Shown: positions 52,974 to 63,183 of the stretch, in pieces
How positions within the stretch are numbered: position 1 is the first letter of the stretch
How the letters are laid out: each line of letters begins with the position of its first letter
NCBI GenBank assembly: GCA_946122785.1
Contig: CAMGYJ010000006.1
Location: 31,881,168-31,945,167 of the forward strand
DNA from: Linum tenue
Lineage: Eukaryota > Streptophyta > Magnoliopsida > Malpighiales > Linaceae
Direction of reading: 5' to 3'
DNA: 64,000 bases
Position numbers and translations under genes: made by a program
The notes under the pieces: generated by a model
Databases searched by the model: none
What the model was told of the DNA's origin: nothing
Seen by the model: only the letters and a program-made list of their open reading frames with translations

Positions 52974-54866
52974 CTAGCCACTACTGCTCTCATTAGCAGA
53001 AATAGAGGGACCTTTAGATTTTACCACAACATAGTTTCCACTACTGATATCAAGCCCTTGGAGACGCCCAATTGGATCGTGTGGCAACATCTCTGAGAAA
53101 CCAGGTCCATAATTAGGCCCAGAAGCAGCTACAGCATGCCCATGTGAAGCTGGCACATTATTAGTGGGCATGAAAGGATGATGATACTGTGGAACATGAT
53201 TCATGTTGCTTATTACATGTCCAAGCTGCGGTTGGATTGGGAAGAAATTTGGTTGATGATGATTATTGTGAGGGAGATGGTTCACTCCATTGTAGAAAGG
53301 ATCCACTACTTGAGTCATTCTGTCTCCGGTTACAAGCTTCAGCCTCTCTACTTCCTTCCTCAATGCATCATTCACAGCTGCACCAAACACAAATTAAAAG
53401 TGTTATTACGAATTAATGGATACCTATGGGGTGAGAAGAACAACAATGTCACATCACTTTGAAAAATGTTATCATTTATGTTAGACCCCTCTGATCATAG
53501 TCTTGCAGCTTACCATCGTGCAATTGAGCCTGTTGTTCCATGGCTTGTAACCGAAGCTTGAGCTCTGTATTCTCGTTGGTTAGACCAGATGTACCTCTCT
53601 GGCAGGAGAAAACAAACATAAAAGAGCAACATCTTCATTTTAAAAGCATATACACATACACTTTGATATGAGCGACTGTTAATAAAAAGGAAGTACTAGA
53701 CACAATGGAGTTGTGTAAGAGGACAAGCTGTTCTTCGGTTTAAACAAGAGTATTTCACCTGGAATAATGAGAGTTGGGTAGAAAGAGTAGTTGCATTTGT
53801 TTGAAAGGTATGCACTTTCCTTTCAAGTTCAAGTATATAACGAGCTTTCCTCTCTTTAGAACGTGCAGCGGATTGGCGATTCGCAATGATCCTGGACAAT
53901 TGTGTTGAAGTTTTTCTTAAAATAAATCCAAATGAGACCCATTCCACCAATGTTTGAGTTCTATAGTTATTTGAATAAGGCCAACTATAGTAAAAAAAAC
54001 TGCCCTAAACAATCAACTTTCAGCATGCATTTATATTGCTACAATATAGCTATCATATATGTTGCTTTACAGAATGTGTACCCAAAAATTACATCGTTGG
54101 ACGCAATCCAGAATCTGCCACGAACAATCAACTTTACCATACAATCTTTTTACCTGTACATTTTGTTGATTGTAAGCGATAATGGACTCAAATATTGAAA
54201 AAAAGAGGACCACTTTTGAAAATTCTCCACAGATAAGGTTAACAAAAATGCTCCATTAATCCCTATAATCACGATTTTATCTGCTTATTTAAAAGTAGAA
54301 GAATATTTATCTTTTCTCCTAAAAGCATGACCATGATTTCATAGTATTGTGGGGTAATGTTAGAAAAGGAGGGGACGGAAAAAAGAGTGTATATACCTTT
54401 TGGCTCGTTTTGGATCCACATTCCACAATTCAGCAAGTTTATCAGGAGCCATAGCTTTCTTGGCCTCGATGGACTCTACAATGGAAGACCCATCAATGGA
54501 ATTGCTTTGTCGATGCTTTCCTTTTAGACAAGAAGTCTTGTTACCTGCCTCGAGCCCGCCACTACTACTGTAAGAATTCAGATTCTCCCCATTTTCAGTT
54601 TTTCTATCAAAGGTAAGGGAGCCATGTGTGGCGTCAAGGCTCCCCTTGTCCATGTAGGTGTAGAAGAGATCATCTTCGGATCCAAGGTCGTCAAATGAGG
54701 TAGCAGAAGCGGGGTCATCGACGATGAGGGCGAGATCCAAGTCTTGAGGAATGCAAAATTGGACCTCCGAGATTGCTCGTCGGTGCAAGGACTTTCGTTG
54801 GGGATGATTGTTGTCAGCATTGGGCGACAACGTCGAGTCTAGATGATTTGGGTTTCGATCTTGCAT
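52974..54866 (-). CDS. bZIP transcription factor, group I (VIP1/RF2-like), four exons
   Basis: Exons 54397-54866, 53759-53891, 53514-53598 and 52974-53377 join with GT-AG introns in phases 2, 0 and 1 to 1092 nt (363 residues plus stop). The basic region [19 protein letters not shown] lies at residues 158-176, with Asn161 and Lys169 in N-x7-K spacing; Lys for Arg at that place is typical of plant group I bZIPs. Heptad residues are L179, F186, L193, F200, L207, L214 and M221. The N-terminal part holds HRRAISE (28-34) and HRQSNSIDG (118-126), matching phosphorylation/14-3-3-type sites known in VIP1 and bZIP29 relatives, and [20 protein letters not shown] before the basic region. The C-terminal part is His/Asn/Pro-rich ([14 protein letters not shown]). 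Family members bind DNA as dimers in the nucleus. No lesion is seen; F186, where relatives usually have Leu, is a small oddity. Confidence 0.92.
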
Positions 54867-55539
54867 TTTTTTATGGAAATAATTGCATTTTATAGGGGAG
54901 GTTTTTGTTTATAATGGAAAATTCAGCGTCGGTGGGGTTTTGTTGTTTATTTTTCTTTTTTTTTTTCGACGTGGTCATCCTCTTCCTCGGCTTTCATGTT
55001 CATTCATCATATAGGTTTTTCAGGAAACAGAAGGAAAGCCTCCTTCTTCGCTTTTTCCAGCCATTATAGTGGTCTCTTAGCTTTTTGTCCCTTGTCTCTT
55101 TCCTTATCTGGATACGCTACCGAGAGATGGATTTTGGGTGGCCTCGACAAAATAAAGTTTCGGTTTGGATGTTTATTTGGTCCATATATATAGCGTTAAC
55201 TCTTCAACTTTACAATGGAAATCAATGTTTGGTTCCACATATAGTAAACCATCCCTCAGGCCGATTCTAAGGGCCCACCGACAAGAGAAGATACAAAACT
55301 TACTGGTTTTATGGGCGTTTGGGTTAGGATTTTTGTGAGGAATTTCAGCACAATCTCTTACATTGAGCGTTTTCACCGAAATTTCTCCTTTAAGAATGAA
55401 AAACACTAGGGATTTAAAGTATGACTAATTTCGAAAACCTCATATGTAGGATTTTGAAATAGCTAAACCCCCTTTCAATTTCAAAAATCTCTCATTATTT
55501 TATTTTATTTCTGTCAAATATGTAAAATGGAAGAGACTA
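54867..55539 (-). promoter_or_regulatory. upstream region of the bZIP gene
   Basis: About 670 bp free of recognisable transposon sequence. Candidate TATA elements on the minus strand are CTATATATATGG (complement at about 55182-55193), some 320 bp before the ATG, and TATAAAC/TATAAAA close to the ATG (54886-54918), which are probably too near. Purine-rich leader-like sequence follows the distal one. Start site not determinable by eye. Confidence 0.35.
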
Positions 55540-57290
55540 GACAGTGTTTACGTGGTATCCCCGTTGGTACGGGGCTTGTCCACGGGAGAGGAATGCCTCT
55601 CCGCGTTTAGGTTTTTTTTATCTCTCTCGTGGACAAAATAGCAGTCCATTTCCACGTGCTTCTTACGTTCATGGAAGACCAAGTTACCGCAATGTGGAGA
55701 GCGGCCTGATTATCACTGAACAGTGGAGTGCAGGGTTTGAGGAACACCAAGCTCGTGTAGAAGCCAACGAAGTTAGATGCTCACTGACTGTACTTTCCAT
55801 GGAACGGTACTCAACCTCAGTAGAGGATCTAACAACGATGCGTTGCTTCTTTGTGTGCCAAGAGACAGGGGCCCCGGAAAGAGTAATGAAGTATCTAATG
55901 GTTGACCGTCGAGTACGCTTACACCCACCCCAATCTGTGTCACAATAAGCAGTAAGAGTGAGTTGATTAGCAGTAGGGAAAAAGAGACTCTGACCGGGAG
56001 CAGACTTCAAGTAGCGAAGGACACGATGCGCCGCATCCAGGTGGCGCTGACTAGGAGTTGTGACAAACTGACTAAGGACGTTGACCACATAGGTGATGTC
56101 CGGACGCGTGACCATCAAGTAAAGGAGACGACCGACCAACCGACAATAAGAAGATGGGTCGGCAAGAGTGTCATCCGGGACATGAGTCAAGTGATGGTTT
56201 TGTTCCACCGGGAAAGTGCACGGTCAGGTAGCTTCCATGTCAGCATCTTTCAAGATGTCCAAAGTGTACTTCCGCTGATTGAGGATGACACCATCTTTGG
56301 TGCAGACAATCTCAATGCCCAAAAAATAACGCAAGGGGCCTAGATCTTTGATGGTGAACTGCCGATCTAGGGATGCCTTGACTGTGTTCATGAAAGCCAA
56401 ATCATTGCCAGTGAGAAGGACGTCATCCACGTAGACTAATGCCACGACAAACACACTCCCCCGCTGGTAGATAAACAAGGAGTGATCAGCTAGGGAGGAT
56501 CGAAATCCCAATGAAACGAGGGCCTCGGTGAATTTTTTATACCAGTTCCTTGAAGCCCGACGGAGACCATAGAGAGATTTGTGTAGATGAAAGATTCGGG
56601 TATCACCTGGACTTGCAAACCCCGGAGGAATCTGCATATAGACTTATTCTTCGAGATCGTCGTGGAGGAAAGCATTGTTGACGTCTAACTGGCGAAGGTG
56701 CCAACCGTGGCAGACGGCGACTGCGATGAGGCAGCGGACAGTGACTAACTTTGCCACCGGTGTGAAAGTGTCATTGAAGTCGAGAAATTCGATCTGGGTA
56801 TAGCCTTTGCCGATGAGGCATGCCTTGTAGCGCTCGATAGTCCTGTTCGGGAAGAACTTGATCTTATAAACCACTTTACCGGGATGGCTCACTTGCTGCG
56901 AGGAAACACCACATGACTTCATGTCCCATTTCGCTCCAAGGCTGAAATTTCTTGTGCCATAAAAACGCGCCACCAAGGGTCCTTGAAGGCTTCACGGAAT
57001 GACCGCGGTTCATCATTAGATGTGACCGCTACCAAAAAAGTAAGAAAGTTAGGGGTGGCACCTGAATAAGAAGCACAAGAAGCCAATGGGTATTTGACGG
57101 AATGACTTCCCTGAGAAGAATGCCGAATAGAGGGACTAGTATCATATCTCCAATAACTTGGGGGAAACTCGCACGCGATCGCCACGACGCGATGCGGCAG
57201 GCGCGGCAGGAGCATCGTTTGCGCGGGGGGTGACGGTGTACATCATCACAATGTCTACTACAAAGTTTCATATTCTCCTTGAGATCAACA
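55540..57290 (-). mobile_element. Ty1/copia fragment without LTRs
   Basis: Minus strand, covering only the pol 3' half: linker (56919-57215), reverse transcriptase (56224-56976) and RNase H (55600-56208). No LTR, primer site or integrase core could be found at either end. It lies about 0.7 kb upstream of the bZIP start codon. Its edges, especially the left one, are approximate. Confidence 0.75.
55600..57215 (-). pseudogene. copia reverse transcriptase and RNase H
   Basis: Linker [20 protein letters not shown] then [19 protein letters not shown], a TAA near 56642 and, in the same sense, MQIPPGFASPGDTRIFHLHK, SLYGLRRASRNWYKKFTEAL and the catalytic YVDD in VALVYVDDVLLTGND. RNase H part: YCRLVGRLLYLMVTRPDITY, YCDTDWGGCKRTRRSTIRYF and VVRSSTEVEYRSM, where the usual STEAEY has A to V. 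A further frame change near 55690 leads to VFHERKKHVEMDCYFVHE, close to the normal pol end. Multiple lesions; non-functional. Confidence 0.82.
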
Positions 57291-57787
57291 AGGTGTATAT
57301 ATAGTCTTGAAGTGATCGAGAGTTGAGCATGGTATTGTATCTCACCTTTAAAGATTAAAATTTAGAGCATAATTCTATAAATATCATAAACTAAGATCTC
57401 TTTAATTATAAAACTTAAATATTTAAATGTAGGGTTTGATTCTATATTTACACCTTGAAGTGACTAGAGTTGGGATATGGTACTGTACCCTGACTCTTAA
57501 AAATCAAAATATAGAGCTTGATTCTATAAATCTCATAAATTAAGAGAGATTTGATTATAAACAACAAACGATGGTCATGATTCACCAAAATATACGCAAC
57601 AAATTACATGCACCATTTTGGAGTTTAAGGTATATGATTTAGATTAACAATACTTAGTGTTCACTCATCAAAGGTTATGGTATGTACTATCATGCCCTAA
57701 AATCCAGTTAATTCAAAGTCTAGATATCATTTTCTTACTCAAGATAATACTATACTGTTTATTTTTCTCAAGGTACGATAGAAGTCA

Positions 57788-57829
<42 letters not shown>

Positions 57830-58270
57830 TTAAGGCTAGCGTACGCTTACTTACCATACACCCGTTGAGTTTTGTTATTTAGACAATTAATTCACTTGAT
57901 TTTGGGCATGATACTTTACCCTAATCACTAATGCATGAACCCCATTCATCAATTCACTAACTCAAAGTATAAGATTCGTTTAATCTTGAAATGAAAATCA
58001 ACAATTCTCATTCGGCGAAATTATCGATAATTTTTATCTTAAGTTTAATCGAAACTCATGGTTTGGGTAAGAAAATTAGGGACTGGGGTTCACCCATTAG
58101 AGGTTATGCAATAGGATCATACCACAAACTCTGGTTAATTCATGTATATATATGGTTCAGGATAGCATATGCAGGCATCACTAACCTTACCATACATCCT
58201 TCGAGTTTTGTTATTTAGACCATTAATTCACTGTGTTTGGGATATGATATTATACCCCAACCTTTAATGG
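57291..58270. mobile_element. cluster of foldback MITE copies related to 6876-7271
   Basis: The complement of 57600-57790 follows the left arm of the MITE at 6876: ATGACTTCTA, TTGAATTAACTGGATTTT, GGCATGATAGTACAT and finally TCCAAAATGGTGCA. The parts 57326-57420 and 57465-57550 are two copies of the other arm (TTAAAAATCAAAATATAGAG). After a (TA)n run, two further related blocks (57829-57925, 58151-58258) share GAGTTTTGTTATTTAGAC. No clean 9-bp duplication was found; the cluster is rearranged. No coding capacity. Confidence 0.65.
57792..57828. repeat. (TA)n microsatellite
   Basis: About 18 uninterrupted TA units at the tip of a foldback MITE arm, a common site of expansion. Confidence 0.9.
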
Positions 58271-58727
58271 TTTTTATTGTCTCCCTTACACATTCTCAAA
58301 TAGCAAACTGATTTTAGATAAATCCTTCAACAGATTCAATAAGCACTCTGCTGATTGCCACAACATGTGAGACACTCTTTTTAACATTCAAAACACATTG
58401 AAAAATGGAGCAACTTTTGCAAAATGTTTTCGAGTCCACAAGGGTAGAGAGTCACCACAAAAACGTCCTTGCATCACTAGTCAACAGTATCACCCAACAA
58501 AAGGGGTGAAGTGGAGTTTAGATTTCTCATGTACCAACACCCTCCATAGCGCTACTTTATCCTCCCTAGAACGCACACCATCATGACATCTAAGAATTAA
58601 AGCACAACGAGTAGCACAAAGCATGGGATAAGGTGTTTCGGACTCTAAAATTTGGAAATTTTGGCATACAATACTAGGTTATAAAACACTATCAATGAAG
58701 GCTAAAGCAATTCATTCATCCACATGT

Positions 58728-58778
58728 GCTTGGAGCCCTCTAATTTTTTTAATTTGGCCATTCAACTAGGCTTCAAGC
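58728..58778 (-). other. conserved two-stem hairpin (copy 7, decayed)
   Basis: GCTTGGAGCC pairs with GGCTTCAAGC (one wobble). The inner stem is AT-only and imperfect. It has the same place and spacing relative to the C-run/CACTTAAG motif as at 11361 and 34014. Confidence 0.6.
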
Positions 58779-59059
58779 ATTCAATAGATAGTCTAAAATT
58801 CATTCACACACTGGAACACTCCCCCCCCCCCCCCCACACGCACTTAAGAAAGACATTGTCATCAATGGAGGAAAGATAAGGAGGGTAGAACAAATTTACC
58901 GGATTCGGTGTGAAGGATGGTGGACGGACAAGAAGACGGGCAAGATTTCGTGGAGCAACTCAACAATCAAAACACCACAAGCTCCCAAAGTTTGATTTAT
59001 TGAAGAGAAAAGAAATGCAAACTGATGGGCTAGATTGTCTCCCAACAGGCTCCTTTTAT

Positions 59060-59760
59060 TTCATGAGTCGAAAAGGGCTCTTAAGTCTCGATCCACCACA
59101 AAAACTCCTTGAAGTTGAGGTTCTTGTTGTTGATGTAGAGGCTCAAGTCATGATCATTTGAATTGGCAAGTGATGATAATGCCTTGTGGACTTGATGAGA
59201 ATTGAGGCTCCGACCATGAGACCTCTTCTTCTTTCATTCTTTCTTCTCTTTTCCCCACATCATGTAAGAAACTACGGATTGACCACCATCGCATCCAACA
59301 AGCAAGATCAATGATGGTGTGGCCTTGGCTTGGTAAAGAGATGCCGCAAACGTGTCCTTCTCGAGAATTGCATCAAGGTCGGTTGGAAAGCTTTAGTGGC
59401 AATTCTAACTTGTATGAGCTTCATCCACCCCGACCTCGTCCATTGATCGGACACCACTTGCATCCTCAACCTCCCTTCCTTCTTACATAATTTTATCCTC
59501 CCCTTGGGAATAATCAAGAGTTTCCTCCTCAGTGCTCAATTCTTCCTCCTCGACCTCTTCTCTCACCTTCCCATCCTTGTCTTCAAGAACAAACTGGAGG
59601 GAAATTTGCCATGCAATGTTATTGATAAGGTCATCTTGCTCCTCCACCCTTGCGACTTGCTCCTCGGTTCTTCTCGTGGGACTTGTGATTCTTGTAATCA
59701 AGGGGTTTCTTCATTGTTGAGGGATAAGAGGAATAAACCCCTTATCCTTGGTTGGATCGT
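59060..59760 (-). pseudogene. unrecognised acidic ORF (copy 3 of 4)
   Basis: Minus strand. At 59483-59701: RVEEQDDLINNIAWQISLQF, VLEDKDG, then the acidic REEVEEEELSTEEE stretch. At about 59250-59400: FPTDLDAILEKDTF and GCDGGQSVVSYMMWGKEKKE. Near the end: LYINNKNLNFKEFLWWIE. The same order occurs in the copies at 34346-35135 and 60600-62940. Several frame breaks. No family recognised; no Gag knuckle, protease or RT motif seen. Confidence 0.5.
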
Positions 59761-60480
59761 CTCCTAAGAGAAAATTCATTGAACATGTCTAAACAAACCA
59801 TTAGGAAACTCACTTGATCTATTGAAACAACAAAATTCATCCTTAGGTTTACTCTATCCTTAAGTGTTACTATGTAGAAACTAGAGGTGCATAGATAAAT
59901 GCATGTTAAAATGACTAGGATCATGTCTTTCTAGAGATTTATGTACCCCAACTGAAGGCTAGAATCAACTAGTTAGACAACAACCAAGATTTGAACTCAC
60001 GACTCTAAAAGCATATCAAAGCACAAAATCAAATGTGAGCCAAAGTTGCAAACTCAAGGATCATGCATCAAGGATTCAATCTCAAGTCATAAACACACTC
60101 CCAAGTGTTTAACGTAATCAATGGAGTTCAATTGAAAAGCAATGGATCAAGAAAACAAGTTTTATGTGGTTTGGGCATTTCATCAAGCATTTGGTGGGCA
60201 CCATTCAAACTCCTCAAATTCACAAAAATAAATCCCAAGGCCTCCAATCGCGCATACACATCCATACACATACATTCTATGATCCTATTGCACTAGTCAT
60301 GCCATTCCCTAGCCATAATTAGCTAAGATGGTAGGCTAGCACACATGCTTAACAACAACTTTTGAAACCATTCATTAAATAACTAGATAGTCTCCAAACA
60401 ATCATTCATACTATTCTTGACATAGAAGGGAATCATTCACTAGCTAATACTATAAGATCTACTTAAAGCAAAATAACACA
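59761..60480 (-). other. noncoding tract between the two non-autonomous copies
   Basis: No gene is seen. Phrases such as CAAGTCATAAACACACTCCC, GCACACATGCTTAACAACAAC and CATTCATTAAATAACTAGAT have the feel of the decayed 3' tract of this family, but no block aligns well with 9991-11728 by eye. Confidence 0.35.
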
Positions 60481-60599
60481 TGCAAGTTTTATTATTGAAA
60501 AAGGCAAAGGGAATGCAAACCGGTAATTAAGATACCTCCCTACAAGTGTGTCTTTCACGTCTTATCGCCGGACACGTATCTTATAGTATTCGGTCCAAC

Positions 60600-62940
60600 T
60601 TAAGACCTCCTTGAAGTTGATTTTCTCGTCGGTGAGGTAGTGTCTCAAGTCCCGAGTTTTGGATGCTTCAAATGATGTGAATGCCCTTGGACTTGGCAAG
60701 AATCGTGTCTCCACCCACAAGACCTCTTATTCTTCCCTTTTTCATTCTTCTCTTTTCCCCATACCATGTAGTTCAACATTGATTGACGACCATTAAATTT
60801 ACCAAGAGGGATTGATGATGGTGTGACCTTGGGTTGGCTAAAAGAAACCGCAAAAGGGTCATTCTCTAAGACTACATCAAGGTCGAGTGTAAATCTTTGG
60901 TAGCACATGTAACTTGTGAAAGCTTCATTTATCCCAACCTCGTACATTGATCGGACTCCAATTGCATCTTCAACCACCGCTCCTTCTAGTGAAAAGTCTT
61001 ACGCGTGTTGAGTACCAAGCTCCTCTCCTTCTTCACTATCTTCTTCTTTCCTCACAACCTCATCAATGCTCCCTTCTCTATCCATTACTACTTGTTGATC
61101 GGGAATAATGATGGTCTCCAAGCAAGCTCTTCAAAAGATGGACCATCAAGGTCCACTTTCGTGTCCACCTTCAAGACTCCTTCCTCTTCTACCACGTAGG
61201 GGTGGGCATTGGTGCGGTCGAACCGCTCCAAACCGCTTTTACGGTCGAGCCAAACCGAATCATAAAAGTTGCGGTCTAACATGCGGTCTAAACTTTTAGT
61301 GGTTTGCAGTTCACGTTCGGATTAATCCGAACCCGCACGGTTGCGGTACAAAACTGCAAACCGCGTATTATTTTTATGTGTTTAGAAAACGAAAAGAAAA
61401 CAATAGTATTCAACAATGGCGGCGGATGACTGATAACTACTACGACCACCACTATATACAGGTTTCTTTCAAAATTTCCCTTTACATAATATTTCTATGG
61501 TGATCTTCAGCTTTGAAGCAGAGTCCAGAGGTGACGACCTCCATGCATCCCTCCTACAAAGATGTTCGCCGACGATGGCGAGAAGATCGCCGACAAATCC
61601 CTTACTTACGCAACGCGCTGAGGACGGCGGTCCTTCCCTCACTCTTTTAGCATTGGCGAGATTATGTTTTCTTTTGGAGTTATAGATTACGATCTGGCTC
61701 ATTTGGTGGTAAGAGTTGTAGTTCCTTATTCAACTTCAGAAGAAGTAGAGAGCAGATAGAATTGAATTTTACTTGAAATTGAAGTAGTTGTTCTAACGTT
61801 TTTCATAAATGATATATTGATTTTTGTAATTTATTAGCGATTTTATGGTTTATATATTGTATTTTCAAATTTTTATAATTAAGGAGAATTTCTGGATAGA
61901 ATAAAAGAAAATCGAAAGCGAAGTTACCTACTACATATTGAATTTGTTGGTTTTAATAATTTTGGGTGGTTAATGTCATTAGAAAGATAATTAACATGAT
62001 TCATATATATAAGATTTGTCATTACTAGTATGATCTTAAATATTCGTTTTTCTTACAATTACGAATTATGAGTATAGAAAGTGAATTCATACTTGTCAAT
62101 TCAACTATGCATAGTCCATATTACATTGCGGTCCAAACTGCACCAAATTGCCGATTTAAGCGGTTTGGTTTGAACACACCAATTAAATTATGGTCCAATA
62201 TGCGGTGCGGTCCAAATGACATGCGGTGCAGTGCGGTTTATATCATTATGGTGCAGTGCGGCTTGAACCGCACCAATGCCCACCGCTACAACCATGTCCC
62301 TTTTCACTTCATTGACGATGTCAAAGAGGTGATCTTGATGGAGTCTCAAACAAAGTTGTTCAAGATCTCTTCTCTTATTTTCTAACCTCTCGAATATATT
62401 TTCTTTCCCAACAAGGAATTCTGGAGTAGAAGGGTTGGGATCTCATATATTGGGAGGTATCCCTTCAATTACCACCTCTTTCAACCACCTTTCCTCTCGA
62501 TTAAGGTCTTTGATGCGGAAGCACCTTGGAGGAATGTTGGGATCGCTTACATCTATGCAATCAATTGGGATATTGAAGCTCTCGGATGCCCGCTCTATAA
62601 TGCTCTTTGGTGGAGGTGGAGGTGGAGGATGAAGTGTCCTAACACTCCCGGCCACGTATCTTTCAAATTTAAGCTCCATGAGGCTCTTTGGTTCCGGGAT
62701 TGGAGTAAGATAAGTTGGTTCGATGTCCTCCACTTGCTTCATAATTTCCTCCTCAAGGGTCATCTCCAACTCGGTCTTCACCCTAGGTTGTGGAGGTGAT
62801 TCTTGATATGATGGTGATGAATCTCGGTAAACTTGGAGGTCTGGTTGTTGAGCATGGAGAGGTGATTGTTCTTGACACTGGGTCTTTGTCCTTTATCTCT
62901 CCTTGAAGTCTCGGGGTAACACCATTCCATAGATGGTTGA
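60600..62940 (-). pseudogene. unrecognised ORF of the non-autonomous element (copy 4 of 4)
   Basis: Segments right to left: KTELEMTLEEEIMKQVEDIE, a PPPPPPP run, ASESFNIPIDCIDVSDPNIP and LNREERWLKEVVIEGIPPNI (62443-62781); a stop; then TPEFLVGKENIFERLENKRR and LCLRLHQDHLFDIVNEVKRD up to the MITE at 62288; after it GVLKVDTKVDLDGPSFEELA-W (61088-61190), an acidic stretch, and at 60645-60977 GVRSMYEVGINEAFTSYMCY, FTLDLDVVLENDPFAVSFSQ and GRQSMLNYMVWGKEKNEKG. It is acidic and proline-containing, over 500 codons if joined. No family recognised. Confidence 0.5.
61197..62288. mobile_element. hAT-like non-autonomous transposon
   Basis: 1092 bp. Ends TAGGGGTGGGCATTGGTGCG and, inverted, CGCACCAATGCCCACCGCTA. 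Flanks CTACCACG (61189-61196) and CAACCATG (62289-62296) are a 6/8 match, the 8-bp duplication expected for hAT. Subterminal regions on both sides are packed with GCGGT/ACCGC and GGTGCGGTC motifs (61215-61370 and 62130-62280). The centre is AT-rich with no transposase. It interrupts the unrecognised ORF. Confidence 0.75.
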
Positions 62941-63159
62941 TATCCCCACACATTGTTGAAGTTTTAGGGATACATGTTTCAATAACTACTAAACAAAAAC
63001 ACTAAAACGAATCAAACAAACACAAATCACCCTTTGGAGAGAAGAGTGGGTAAACAAAACATAAAACAATAAGTACAATACCAAAAGAAAACAACACTAA
63101 AACAGGAAAAATATGTAAGACTAAACTAACAACCTAACTCTTTCAACTAGTTAGAGTAA

Positions 63160-63177
63160 CCCCCCGCAACAGCGCCA
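63160..63177 (-). promoter_or_regulatory. primer-binding site, tRNA-Asp type, decayed
   Basis: The minus strand TGGCGCTGTTGCGGGGGG differs by a few bases from TGGCGCCGTTGCCGGGGA at 44910-44927 and has the same distance to the LTR. Confidence 0.65.
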
Positions 63178-63183
63178 AAAACT

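Larger units (their letters stand above)
58271..59760 (-). mobile_element. Athila-like non-autonomous element, partial copy
   Basis: From left to right: decayed noncoding tract, hairpin at 58728-58778, a C15 run (58821-58835) continuing CACACGCACTTAAG, i.e. the internal polypurine-like motif, GACATTGTCATCAATGGAGG (as in 11465), the decayed post-coding hairpin block (59014-59050) and an unrecognised ORF (about 59060-59760). It has no LTR or env-like ORF, and it abuts a second copy. Confidence 0.55.

Noticed and set aside
54886..54918. TATAAAA/TATAAAC as the bZIP TATA box
   Set aside because: Only about 20-50 bp from the ATG, leaving almost no room for a 5' UTR; the TATATATA near 55185 is a better candidate.
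58821..58835. C15 run as a sequencing or assembly fault
   Set aside because: Its place equals the CCCCCCC/CACTTAA motif at 11443 and 34094, so an expanded homopolymer is likely; the exact length remains doubtful.
62585..62640. Gly-rich plus-strand frame GGGGGGG
   Set aside because: Complement of the PPPPPPP run in the minus-strand ORF at 62443-62781, which has the longer and better supported frame.
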